From RGIG7179 sp051893555 (GTDB lineage Bacteria; Bacillota; Clostridia; Peptostreptococcales; Anaerovoracaceae): a DNA stretch of 64,000 nt. A program made the position numbers and the translations under genes. Shown piece by piece: positions 26,098 through 33,999 of the stretch (within the stretch, counting starts at the first letter, position 1; every line of letters begins with the position of its first letter). Below the pieces are notes generated by a model. The model was not told the DNA's origin and did no database searches. It saw only the letters and a program-made list of their open reading frames with translations. Location of the stretch: assembly GCA_051893555.1 (NCBI GenBank), contig JBJFHL010000076.1:35732-99731 (forward strand), read 5' to 3'.

Positions 26098-27353
26098 AGA
26101 CAACTCTTGAAATTATGCGCTCGGCAAAATCCGCAGTCCCGGCGGTTTCTGCAGCGCCCACGGAGCAGAAAAATCAGGCGCTGCTGCAGATGGCGGACTG
26201 TCTTCAGGCTTTTTCGGAGGAAATCCTGAAGGAAAACGCGCTGGATGTGGAGGAAGCACGCGGCACGGTTTCTGATGTGATGATCGATCGCCTTTCTCTG
26301 ACGGAGGAAAGGATCGATGCTATGGCACAGGGAATTCGTGATGTGGCTGCTCTTCCGGATCCGGTGGGACGGGTTCTGGAACGGATGGAAAGGCCAAACG
26401 GCCTGGTGATTGAAAAGACGGCGGTGCCTCTGGGAGTCATTGCCATCATATACGAAAGCCGGCCCAATGTGACCAGTGATGCGGCAGCCCTCGCTCTGAA
26501 GAGCGGGAACGCCGGCATTCTGCGCGCAGGGCGGCAGAGCCGGCGTTCGGCGGCGGCCATCTGCCGGGCCCTCCAGGAGGGCCTGGCCGCCGCCGGGCTG
26601 CCTCGGGAGGCAGTACAGCTGGTGGAGGACACCTCACGGGAAAGTGCGCTGGAACTGATGCATGGTGTAGGTTACATCGATCTGCTGATTCCGCGGGGCG
26701 GCGCGGGTCTGATCCGGTCCTGCACCGAAAACGCCAAGGTACCATGTATTCAGACCGGAACAGGGATCTGCCACATCTATGTGGACGACAGTGCGGATCA
26801 GGAGATGGCACTGAACATTATAGAGAATGCCAAGACAAGCCGTCCGTCGGTGTGCAATGCGGCAGAGGTGCTGCTGGTCCACCGTGCGGTGGCAGATGAA
26901 TTCCTGCCGAAGCTGGCCGGCAGGCTGGTCGAGAAGCGTGCCGCAGAGGGAAAAATACCGGTGGAACTGCACCTGGATCCGCAGGCCGCGAAAGTGATTG
27001 CGGGAGAAAAAGCCGGGACTGCGGATTTTGACACGGAATACCTGGATTACAAGATGGGCGTGAAGGTGGTGGATTCGGTGGAAGAAGCCATCGCCCATAT
27101 TGCAGCCCATTCCACGGGTCACAGCGAGGCCATCCTTACGGAAACGAAAGCCCACGCAGACCTGTTTACCCGCATGGTGGACAGCGCGGCGGTCTATGTC
27201 AATGCTTCCACCCGGTTTACTGACGGCGGGGAATTCGGTCTGGGATGCGAGATGGGGATTTCTACCCAGAAGCTCCATGCCAGAGGCCCCATGGGACTGC
27301 AGGAACTGACCACATATAAATATATTATTCACGGCAGCGGACAGATCCGGTAA
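26094..27353 (+). CDS. proA: Gamma-glutamyl phosphate reductase ProA
   Basis: 419 residues, aldehyde-dehydrogenase-like fold with catalytic C254 in RPSVCNAAEVLL and the C-terminal FTDGGEFGLGCEMGIS segment. It reduces glutamyl 5-phosphate to glutamate semialdehyde with NADPH. It is translationally coupled to proB by a 4-base overlap. Bases 26507-26640, within the coding region, carry three strong inverted repeats and are locally very GC-rich. Confidence 0.96.
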   Translation: MKTTLEIMRSAKSAVPAVSAAPTEQKNQALLQMADCLQAFSEEILKENALDVEEARGTVSDVMIDRLSLTEERIDAMAQGIRDVAALPDPVGRVLERMERPNGLVIEKTAVPLGVIAIIYESRPNVTSDAAALALKSGNAGILRAGRQSRRSAAAICRALQEGLAAAGLPREAVQLVEDTSRESALELMHGVGYIDLLIPRGGAGLIRSCTENAKVPCIQTGTGICHIYVDDSADQEMALNIIENAKTSRPSVCNAAEVLLVHRAVADEFLPKLAGRLVEKRAAEGKIPVELHLDPQAAKVIAGEKAGTADFDTEYLDYKMGVKVVDSVEEAIAHIAAHSTGHSEAILTETKAHADLFTRMVDSAAVYVNASTRFTDGGEFGLGCEMGISTQKLHARGPMGLQELTTYKYIIHGSGQIR

Positions 27354-27393
27354 GTGGGGTTTCTGCCGGTACTGTGGAGAGGAAGGGAAAAAA

Positions 27394-28335
27394 GTGTTTG
27401 AAAACTTTATCATATCGCTGGAAGCCGTGGCACCGATGTTCATCATCATGGCCATCGGTGTTTTATTACGGAAAAAAAGCTTCCTGAATGAAACGGAAGT
27501 GAAGAAACTCAATAAACTGGTATTCAACGTGTTTTTTCCGTGCCTCATGTTCAGCAATATCTATGGCGCCCGGATCGGAGAGGCGTTCGATAAAAAGTTG
27601 ATTCTATACTGCATTCTGATGATTCTTGCAGTCTTTTTCACTGCGATGGCGGTGATCGTGAAGATCGAACCGGAAAACAAGAACCGGGGTGCCATGATAC
27701 AGGCGATTTACCGCAGCAATTTCGTGATCATGGGAATCCCGATTGTCTCCAATATTTTCGGAGGAGAACAGCTGGCTACGGCAGCCATTGCAGTGACCAT
27801 CGTCGTACCGCTGTTTAATGTGCTGGCTGTGGTGGTGCTGGAAATCTTCCGCGGCGGGAAACCCAGTCCGCTGCACATCCTGAAGGGAATCGCGAAAAAT
27901 CCTCTGATTATCGGTGCGGTGCTGGGCATCCTGACGGTGCCGTTTCATGTCGTGCTGCCGGATCTGGTGGAGGACGTGGTCTTTTCTCTGAAGGATGTGG
28001 CAACCCCCATGGCGCTGGTCATCCTGGGCATGTCTCTGAATCTGCGGGACATGGGAGAAGAAAAAAGAAATCTGGTCATCTGTGTACTCGGCCGGCTGGT
28101 CATCGTGCCGGCGGTGGCTCTGACGGTGGGCGCACTGATCGGCCTGCGAGGGGTGTCCTTCGTGACGCTGATTGCGGTATTCACTTCGCCGACGGCCGTT
28201 TCCTCCTTTACGATGGCAGAGCAGATGGACAGCAACGGACAGCTGGCAGCCAATGCGGTAGTCTTTTCTTCTGCCCTGGCCAGCGTGACCATGTTCTGCT
28301 GGATCTTTCTGTTTAAGAGCCTGGGCATGTTTTAG
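27394..28335 (+). CDS. AEC-family transporter (auxin efflux carrier fold)
   Basis: A 313-residue membrane protein with about ten hydrophobic segments, matching the AEC family (segments IMAIGVLLRKK, NIFGGEQLATAA and FTSPTAVSSFTMAEQM). It starts with GTG behind GAGAGGAAGGG. Bacterial members export or import organic acids such as malate, or amino acids, in a gradient-driven way. It may belong to the amidohydrolase-proBA transcript, 40 bases after proA. The substrate is unknown. Confidence 0.85.
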   Translation: MFENFIISLEAVAPMFIIMAIGVLLRKKSFLNETEVKKLNKLVFNVFFPCLMFSNIYGARIGEAFDKKLILYCILMILAVFFTAMAVIVKIEPENKNRGAMIQAIYRSNFVIMGIPIVSNIFGGEQLATAAIAVTIVVPLFNVLAVVVLEIFRGGKPSPLHILKGIAKNPLIIGAVLGILTVPFHVVLPDLVEDVVFSLKDVATPMALVILGMSLNLRDMGEEKRNLVICVLGRLVIVPAVALTVGALIGLRGVSFVTLIAVFTSPTAVSSFTMAEQMDSNGQLAANAVVFSSALASVTMFCWIFLFKSLGMF

Positions 28336-28361
28336 AAAGGTGTGACTCTACGGAGCGTCGA

Positions 28362-28390
28362 TTGCAGGCAGGTTTCTGTCATGCTATACT
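28362..28390 (+). promoter_or_regulatory. Promoter of the small XRE regulator
   Basis: TTGCAG (28362-28367), 17 bases, then TATACT (28385-28390) with an extended TG element. The predicted start near 28397 rules out translation starts upstream of 28416. Confidence 0.8.
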
Positions 28391-28415
28391 CATCGTTGGA
28401 AGGGGGAGACAAACT

Positions 28416-29033
28416 GTGAATATGAATAATGAAAAAATAGGAAGTCTGATTCTTACCCTGCGTACGGAAAAGGGCATGACGCAGAAACAGCTGGCAGACG
28501 TGCTGGCCATCAGTGATAAGACCGTATCCAAATGGGAACGGGGTGCAGGCTGCCCGGATATCGCACTGCTCAGAACATTATGCGAGTTTTTCGCGGTGGA
28601 TATGGAGAAGGTTCTGGATGGTGAGCTGGCGGAAAACGACTTCACAGGAGGAAACATGAAAAAGAGTAAATTTTATGTCTGTCCGGTGTGCGGCAATGTG
28701 ACAGTAACCACCGGAGAAGCTTCCATCCGCTGCTGCGGCAGGAAGCTGGAATCCCTGGAGCCGGTTCGCCTGGGGAAAGGAAAATCGGCAGATTCCGGGC
28801 TGCCTGCACCGCTGCAGGTGGAAAAAATCGAGGACGAATGGTATCTTACCAGCAGTCATCCCATGGAAAAGGACAATTATATTTCCTTCGTGGCGTTTCT
28901 GACCGGAGACCGGCTGCAGTTGGTCAAACAGTATCCGGAATGGAACCTGCAGGTTCGCATTCCTGCCCGCGGCCACGGCATGCTGCTCTGGTACAGCACC
29001 GGAGAAGGAAAACTGTACAGTCAGCTGATATAA
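28416..29033 (+). CDS. XRE-family regulator with C-terminal desulforedoxin-like Cys4 ribbon
   Basis: 205 residues from GTG 28416 (VNMNNEK); ATG 28422 is the alternative. The GGAAGGGGGAG ribosome site fits GTG better. Residues 5-60 form an XRE helix-turn-helix (QKQLADVLAISDKTVSKWERG). At about 85-110 a ribbon with CPVC and a CC pair (RCCGRK) resembles the metal site of desulforedoxin/desulfoferrodoxin N-domains. The last 80 residues resemble a small beta domain often found with it. It may respond to metal or redox state; target genes are unknown. Confidence 0.82.
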   Translation: MNMNNEKIGSLILTLRTEKGMTQKQLADVLAISDKTVSKWERGAGCPDIALLRTLCEFFAVDMEKVLDGELAENDFTGGNMKKSKFYVCPVCGNVTVTTGEASIRCCGRKLESLEPVRLGKGKSADSGLPAPLQVEKIEDEWYLTSSHPMEKDNYISFVAFLTGDRLQLVKQYPEWNLQVRIPARGHGMLLWYSTGEGKLYSQLI

Positions 29034-29045
29034 AACTGTTTCGGA

Positions 29046-30632
29046 TCAGCTCCGCAATTCCTGAATGAGGGAACGGAGCTGTATTTTTATTTTTGTACGT
29101 TCTATGCCCTCATAGCCGTTCTTTTCGGCGATCCGGAGGAGATGTTCCTTGCAGGACTGTACCATTTCTGCCCGGGTGATACCCAGAAAGAGAACGGGAA
29201 GCTGATTGCGGATCAGAATGGAAAGTCCGCCGTCGTTGACCATCAGGTTGAAATCAAGATTCGACGACTCCTGAATCGGAACGAAATGATAATTTTCGTA
29301 GTTCTCCAGCAGATGGAGAATGTTTTCCAGATGAAGCGCATAGGTTTCCGGTGTGTACCTCGCCGGGGCAGTTTCCTTGCGGAAGGCAGCAGTACCGGCA
29401 CCTGCCATTTTTTCCCCCTGTCGGATCTCTTCTGCAGAAGCAAGAGGGCAGATATCGATAAACTGATACTTGTTCAGCATTTCCTTAAACTGCGGTAATT
29501 TTTCCTTGTACATCTGATAGGTATACTTCCAGCCGGAGAATGTTGTCTCCTCTGTGAACCGATCCAGCAGCGAAGGGGGCGCAGTTTCCAGTGAGAGCGG
29601 TGCGACCATCTGAATAATATCTCCGTCTCTGGAAAAATAGTCCTGGAAGAGAGAAACAGAATCCTTCGGATCCTTATAGACAGTGAGCGCCGGACGGCAC
29701 TGGGCCAGATGCTCCTGATACAGGGCGGTAAATTCCTGGATTAGGTCCGGATTTCTGGAAACCAGCGTGATGTGGTTTCTGCTTCCGATTCCGATTGTCA
29801 GGCTGGTCTGGACATACTGACCGGGAACGATGATGGTGGAATACCGGTAGAGATCGTCCCGCAGCCGCGGATAATAGTATGCTTTCAGTTGTCCGGTGCT
29901 GTAGATCGGCAGCCAGAAACGAAGGGATTCTGTGTAGCGGGTAAGATGGTTCATGGCCGGCAGGATCTGGTGAAAGGTAAAGCCCTTGCGCGCCAGAGTC
30001 AGCAGATTATTCTGCAGTTCCTGGGTCGCATAGTAGTCGGTCAAGAGCCATTCCAGACTGTCATCCATGGTCATAAAAATGTGGCATGGGGTTTCAATGT
30101 GCATCATTAGTTCCTGCGAGTAGCGGTTTGCCTCCCGGCGGCCTGCTTCGCCGAAAAAGAACCGGGTATCGGTTTCCGAAGGCGTCTGATTCAGGTTTTT
30201 TGTATCGAGGGAGAGGGGAATCGCTGCATTTGCGGTCTCTGGATTCTCCTCTCTGCGAATTGCGTCGGGTTCGATCAGAGCCGGGTGATCCTTGGGCAAA
30301 GTCTGTATGCTTTCCATGAGAGATCCCACCATGTCTGCATCGCCCATCAGCCATTTTTCAATCCGAAGCGCCAGCCGTTCAGTGGGCATGGCAAACCGTA
30401 TGATCGTCGTACCGATCATTTCTGCCAGCGCATTTCGCTGATACTGGGCAGTGCAGCGGGAGGCGAAAAATGCCGACATGTTTTTCAGATAACTGGAGTG
30501 TCGCGGGAGCTTCCGTTTGCCGCTCCGGAACAGACTGATCAGGGACGGGTCTACGGAGATGCCCTGTGCCAGGTCTTTATTTGATGTCTGGGTGATATTC
30601 ATCAGAAAAACAAGTTTGTCTTTAAATTCCAT
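29046..30632 (-). CDS. Large XRE-type regulator with uncharacterised sensor-like C-terminal region
   Basis: 528 residues from MEFKDKLVFL, with AAGGAG 12 bases upstream; an ATG 27 bases further up lacks a ribosome site. Residues 1-70 form a helix-turn-helix (NKDLAQGISVDPSLISLFRSGKR). The remaining 450 residues are soluble, aromatic-rich and not a family I recognise. The length suits a ligand-sensing or enzymatic domain followed by an alpha/beta region. The gene is transcribed alone, away from the HPt/kinase pair, from a promoter overlapping a 17-bp palindrome, which suggests autoregulation. A role in controlling the adjacent phosphorelay genes is possible. Confidence 0.75.
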   Translation of the reverse strand: MEFKDKLVFLMNITQTSNKDLAQGISVDPSLISLFRSGKRKLPRHSSYLKNMSAFFASRCTAQYQRNALAEMIGTTIIRFAMPTERLALRIEKWLMGDADMVGSLMESIQTLPKDHPALIEPDAIRREENPETANAAIPLSLDTKNLNQTPSETDTRFFFGEAGRREANRYSQELMMHIETPCHIFMTMDDSLEWLLTDYYATQELQNNLLTLARKGFTFHQILPAMNHLTRYTESLRFWLPIYSTGQLKAYYYPRLRDDLYRYSTIIVPGQYVQTSLTIGIGSRNHITLVSRNPDLIQEFTALYQEHLAQCRPALTVYKDPKDSVSLFQDYFSRDGDIIQMVAPLSLETAPPSLLDRFTEETTFSGWKYTYQMYKEKLPQFKEMLNKYQFIDICPLASAEEIRQGEKMAGAGTAAFRKETAPARYTPETYALHLENILHLLENYENYHFVPIQESSNLDFNLMVNDGGLSILIRNQLPVLFLGITRAEMVQSCKEHLLRIAEKNGYEGIERTKIKIQLRSLIQELRS

Positions 30633-30668
30633 AGGATGCTCCATCTCCTTCTGCTTCATTCTGACTGA

Positions 30669-30685
30669 AATGACAATTTGTCATT
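30669..30685. promoter_or_regulatory. Palindromic operator of the large XRE regulator
   Basis: AATGACAATTTGTCATT is a perfect 8-1-8 palindrome just after the predicted start site of the leftward gene. A partial copy (GTGACAAAT) lies upstream at 30707-30715, overlapping the -35 region. This is a likely autorepression site. Confidence 0.65.
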
Positions 30686-30689
30686 AATA

Positions 30690-30718
30690 ATTATACGTCA
30701 TTATTCGTGACAAATCAA
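30690..30718 (-). promoter_or_regulatory. Promoter of the large XRE regulator
   Basis: On the minus strand TTGATT (30713-30718) and TATAAT (30690-30695) are separated by 17 bases, with the operator immediately downstream. Confidence 0.75.
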
Positions 30719-30916
30719 TAGAATGCATTGCTTTTTTATCACAGAAAGTTCATAATAATAGTAATATATATTCTGGTTTTTTTTGGACTTTTGCCACTGA
30801 AAAAGATCATAACCAAAATTGTTCGCCGGCGAAAGGAAACGGAGTGTCATTTTTCTTTTCAATTTCTTTGGAAGCCGGCATTGAAATTTGCATGCAGTCA
30901 GAAAGGAACGACGACT

Positions 30917-31285
30917 ATGACAATTCAAGAATTTTATCAGGCAGCAGGCGGAAATGAACAGGATGTCCTGGATCGTATGATGTCCCTGAAGCTGATCCGT
31001 AAATTTACTGGAAAATTCCTGGAGGATGACAGCTACATGAATTTATGTCAGAGCATTGCTGCAGGCAATCGTCAGGAGGCCTTTCGCGCTGCGCATACAT
31101 TGAAGGGTGTGTGCCAGAATCTGGGTTTTGGGAAACTTCAGACTTCTGCAGGTGCAGTGACGGAACTGCTCCGTCCGGAATCCGATTCTCTCCCGGAAGG
31201 TATTGAACCTTTGATGGAAGAAGTGAAACAGGATTACGAAGTTCTGACCGATGCGATTCGGACATGGCTGGCTTCTGAGCAGTAA
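30917..31285 (+). CDS. HPt-domain phosphotransfer protein
   Basis: 122 residues from MTIQEFYQ, behind AGAAAGGAACGA; an in-frame upstream extension has no ribosome site and reads like noncoding DNA. It is an all-helical HPt domain with the phosphoacceptor H60 in AAHTLKGVCQNLG. HPt proteins shuttle phosphate between receiver domains. The hybrid kinase at 31331 begins 45 bases later, so this is probably its partner. Confidence 0.88.
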   Translation: MTIQEFYQAAGGNEQDVLDRMMSLKLIRKFTGKFLEDDSYMNLCQSIAAGNRQEAFRAAHTLKGVCQNLGFGKLQTSAGAVTELLRPESDSLPEGIEPLMEEVKQDYEVLTDAIRTWLASEQ

Positions 31286-31330
31286 TATGCGGATGAAGCT
31301 GTTTCGATAAAACCTTAAGGAGCAAAGAAC

Positions 31331-33880
31331 ATGATGAAGAATCATCAAAAGACAGATACAGCGATTCTGGGAAAGGTAGTGATCTGGGGGCTGTTTCTTT
31401 GCCTTGTGATTGCAATGTTCCTTGCATTTACATATCAGAATCGAAATGAAATCCAATCGCAGAATGACAGTTATGTGAAGGATAATGCAGAGAAAACTGC
31501 AGTCCGGCTGGATGCAATTCTTCTGGATGCCTGTGAAGATATGGAATCCATGGCGTTCTATTTCAGCCAGACCATGGAATCGCCGGTTGTAACACCGCAG
31601 GATCTTCAGCAGCTGACGGCACATTCCCAGTTCGATTATATCCGGTTTACAGACGCAGAGGGGAACAATCTCGCTGCCGACGGAAGAACCAATGACGCCA
31701 GAGACCGGGAGTACTATCTGGAAGGAATGCAGGGCAGAAGCGGAATCTCCGTTACCCTTCATTCCAGAATCACCAATGAAACGCTGGTAAACTTTTATAC
31801 GCCGCTCCGATATCAGGGTGAGATTATCGGTGTTCTTCGCGGTGTGTTTCTCGCGGAGAAACGAATGAAAGATTTACTGGACGTTTCTTTTTTTGATGAA
31901 CCGGCGGAGGTCTGGCTCTGCATGGAAGATGGTACTTTCATTGCGGGAAGTGCAGGTTCCGAAGATAAAATAAAGAACGTCCGGACTTTCCTGACGGAGA
32001 ATCCAGGCGTGAGTGAAGCAGAGAGAAAGAATCTGCTCCGTGCATTTGAAACCGGGGAAGGCTGGCATTTCCATTATCCCGACGGAAAAGCGGAGGAAAA
32101 CGGATATATCTGCAAAATAGACAGTCAGGACTGGTTCCTGGTACAGACTTTTCCGACAAAAATAACGGATGCCATGTATGCCAGTGCGATCCGGGCGGGG
32201 ATGATCCTGGAGATCTCCCTGATTGCGCTGTTTGTTGCATATATTCTTGTTTTGATTGCCGTCAACCGTCGGCAGAAGAAACGGCTTCTGGAGGAAAACC
32301 GCGATATGGGATACGTGATTCACGGAATTCCGCAGCTGTATGATCGGTTTGTGCTTCTGAATCCGGAGGCCAATTCGTATCGTTGTCTTATGGACCGGAA
32401 GGAAGAATCGGAAGCGCTGCCGGAAGAAGGCCGATATGATGAACTGACGGACTATATCGTCCGCTCCGTGAAGGAAGCGCGCATGCGGGATGAAATCATT
32501 CGCTTTCTGGATCCGGAAAATATACGGGAAAAGCTGGATGAAGAAACACGGGACATCTGGATTGAGTACCAGGACACGGGAGAGGATGGAGAATGGTATC
32601 AGCTTCATATTGTCTGCGTAGAGTGGAAAGCAGACAGTCCAGCTGTTTTGCTTCTTGCCAAGCAGAATGTTACCGATGCAAAAAAAGAAGAACTGCAACG
32701 CCAGGAGGTGCTGCAGACCGCCATAGAAGCAGCAGAGGCTTCCAGCAGAGCAAAAAGTACCTTCCTTTTCAACATGTCTCACGATATTCGTACGCCGATG
32801 AATGCAATCATCGGATTCGCAGGCCTGGCGGAGAAGCAGATCGGGGATGCGGATAAAGTCCGCAGCTGTATTGAAAAAATCCAGGGTTCCAGTGAGGTTT
32901 TACTAAAAATCATCAATGATATACTGGATCTGGCACGAATTGAAAGCGGAAAAGCGGTTCTGATGCCGGCACCTGCCAATCTGAAAAAGGGGGCAGAAGG
33001 AATTCGGGATATGTTTGCGGAATCAATGAGAAATGCGGGGATCTTCTTTCAGTCAGATGTGGAGGCAGCATGTCCGTATGTATATTGTGATATTTTGCGG
33101 ATGAATCAGATCGCAATCAATCTGGTGAACAATGCACAGAAGTTTACGCCTGCGGGGGGCAGTGTCCTGTTCCGCATGGAGCAGGTCAGCCCGGTGCAGG
33201 ATGGAAAGGCGGATTATCGGATGATCGTGCGAGACAGCGGAATCGGCATGAAGCCGGAGTTCCTGGAACGGATTTTCGAGCCTTTCGAGCGGGAAAGAAC
33301 ATCAACGGTGTCAGGAATTCAGGGGACCGGTCTGGGACTCAGCATTGTAAAGAATCTGGTGGATATGATGGGAGGGACCATTACCATCCAAAGTGAGCCG
33401 GATACTGGGACGGAAGTGGTTATCTGTCTGCGGCTTTCCGTCACTTCAGAAGAAGCAGCGAAACAGGGGCTGGAGAAAAAAACAGAGAGAATCGATTTTG
33501 GGAAAAAACGTATTTTGCTGGTGGAAGATAATGCACTGAACCGGGAACTGGCCCGGGAACTTCTGGAGGAAGAAGACGTGCTGGTGGAAGAAGCGGAAAA
33601 CGGAGCGGTTGCAGTAGAACGGATCCAAAGCAGCTGTCCGGGATATTATGATCTGGTGCTGATGGACATCCAGATGCCGGTGATGGACGGGTATGAAGCC
33701 GTGAAAATCATTCGAGGGCTGGGTGATCCGGGGCTCGCCGCTGTACCAATCGTTGCCATGACGGCAAACGCTTTTGAAGAAGACAGGCAGAAGTGTTTGC
33801 AGGCAGGCATGAACGGACATCTTGGAAAACCGATAAATATGAAGATGCTGAATCAGGTATTATCGGAAATCTTATGCTGA
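31331..33880 (+). CDS. Hybrid sensor histidine kinase with extracytoplasmic sensor and receiver domain
   Basis: 849 residues. A membrane segment at about 13-35, an extracellular Cache-like sensor at about 40-285 (DAEGNNLAADGRTNDAR, EYYLEGMQGRSG), a second membrane segment at about 295-315 and a degenerate PAS-like region follow. HisKA has phospho-acceptor H484 in MSHDIRTPMNA. The HATPase has N-box NQIAINLVNNAQKF, RDSGIGM and GTGLGLSI. A C-terminal receiver has D779 in VLMDIQMPVMDG. There is no output domain, so the signal must leave through the HPt protein or another regulator. The Cache-like sensor suggests a small-molecule signal. Confidence 0.93.
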   Translation: MMKNHQKTDTAILGKVVIWGLFLCLVIAMFLAFTYQNRNEIQSQNDSYVKDNAEKTAVRLDAILLDACEDMESMAFYFSQTMESPVVTPQDLQQLTAHSQFDYIRFTDAEGNNLAADGRTNDARDREYYLEGMQGRSGISVTLHSRITNETLVNFYTPLRYQGEIIGVLRGVFLAEKRMKDLLDVSFFDEPAEVWLCMEDGTFIAGSAGSEDKIKNVRTFLTENPGVSEAERKNLLRAFETGEGWHFHYPDGKAEENGYICKIDSQDWFLVQTFPTKITDAMYASAIRAGMILEISLIALFVAYILVLIAVNRRQKKRLLEENRDMGYVIHGIPQLYDRFVLLNPEANSYRCLMDRKEESEALPEEGRYDELTDYIVRSVKEARMRDEIIRFLDPENIREKLDEETRDIWIEYQDTGEDGEWYQLHIVCVEWKADSPAVLLLAKQNVTDAKKEELQRQEVLQTAIEAAEASSRAKSTFLFNMSHDIRTPMNAIIGFAGLAEKQIGDADKVRSCIEKIQGSSEVLLKIINDILDLARIESGKAVLMPAPANLKKGAEGIRDMFAESMRNAGIFFQSDVEAACPYVYCDILRMNQIAINLVNNAQKFTPAGGSVLFRMEQVSPVQDGKADYRMIVRDSGIGMKPEFLERIFEPFERERTSTVSGIQGTGLGLSIVKNLVDMMGGTITIQSEPDTGTEVVICLRLSVTSEEAAKQGLEKKTERIDFGKKRILLVEDNALNRELARELLEEEDVLVEEAENGAVAVERIQSSCPGYYDLVLMDIQMPVMDGYEAVKIIRGLGDPGLAAVPIVAMTANAFEEDRQKCLQAGMNGHLGKPINMKMLNQVLSEILC

Positions 33881-33934
33881 AATGTTGTGCAGCAGAGAAA
33901 GAGAAACAGAAACAGAAAAAAGAATGGTGCATGA

Positions 33935-33972
33935 AAAAGTCCCTGCCCGGATACGCCGGTGCAGGGACTTTT
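33935..33972. terminator. Bidirectional terminator between kinase and metY
   Basis: A perfect 12-bp stem (33935-33946 with 33961-33972) has A-runs on the left and T-runs on the right. It can serve the rightward kinase gene and the leftward sulfhydrylase gene. Confidence 0.85.
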
Positions 33973-33999
33973 GCTTCCATAGGATGACGGATTTTCTTC

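Noticed and set aside
30728..30916. An N-terminal extension of the HPt protein with a hydrophobic segment
   Set aside because: The upstream part has no ribosome site and unusual codon use. The ATG at 30917 has a good site and matches the usual HPt start.
30725..30916. A riboswitch, such as a cyclic-di-GMP element, before the HPt gene
   Set aside because: A GC-rich palindrome CGCCGGCG is present, but none of the conserved core motifs of known riboswitches can be read.
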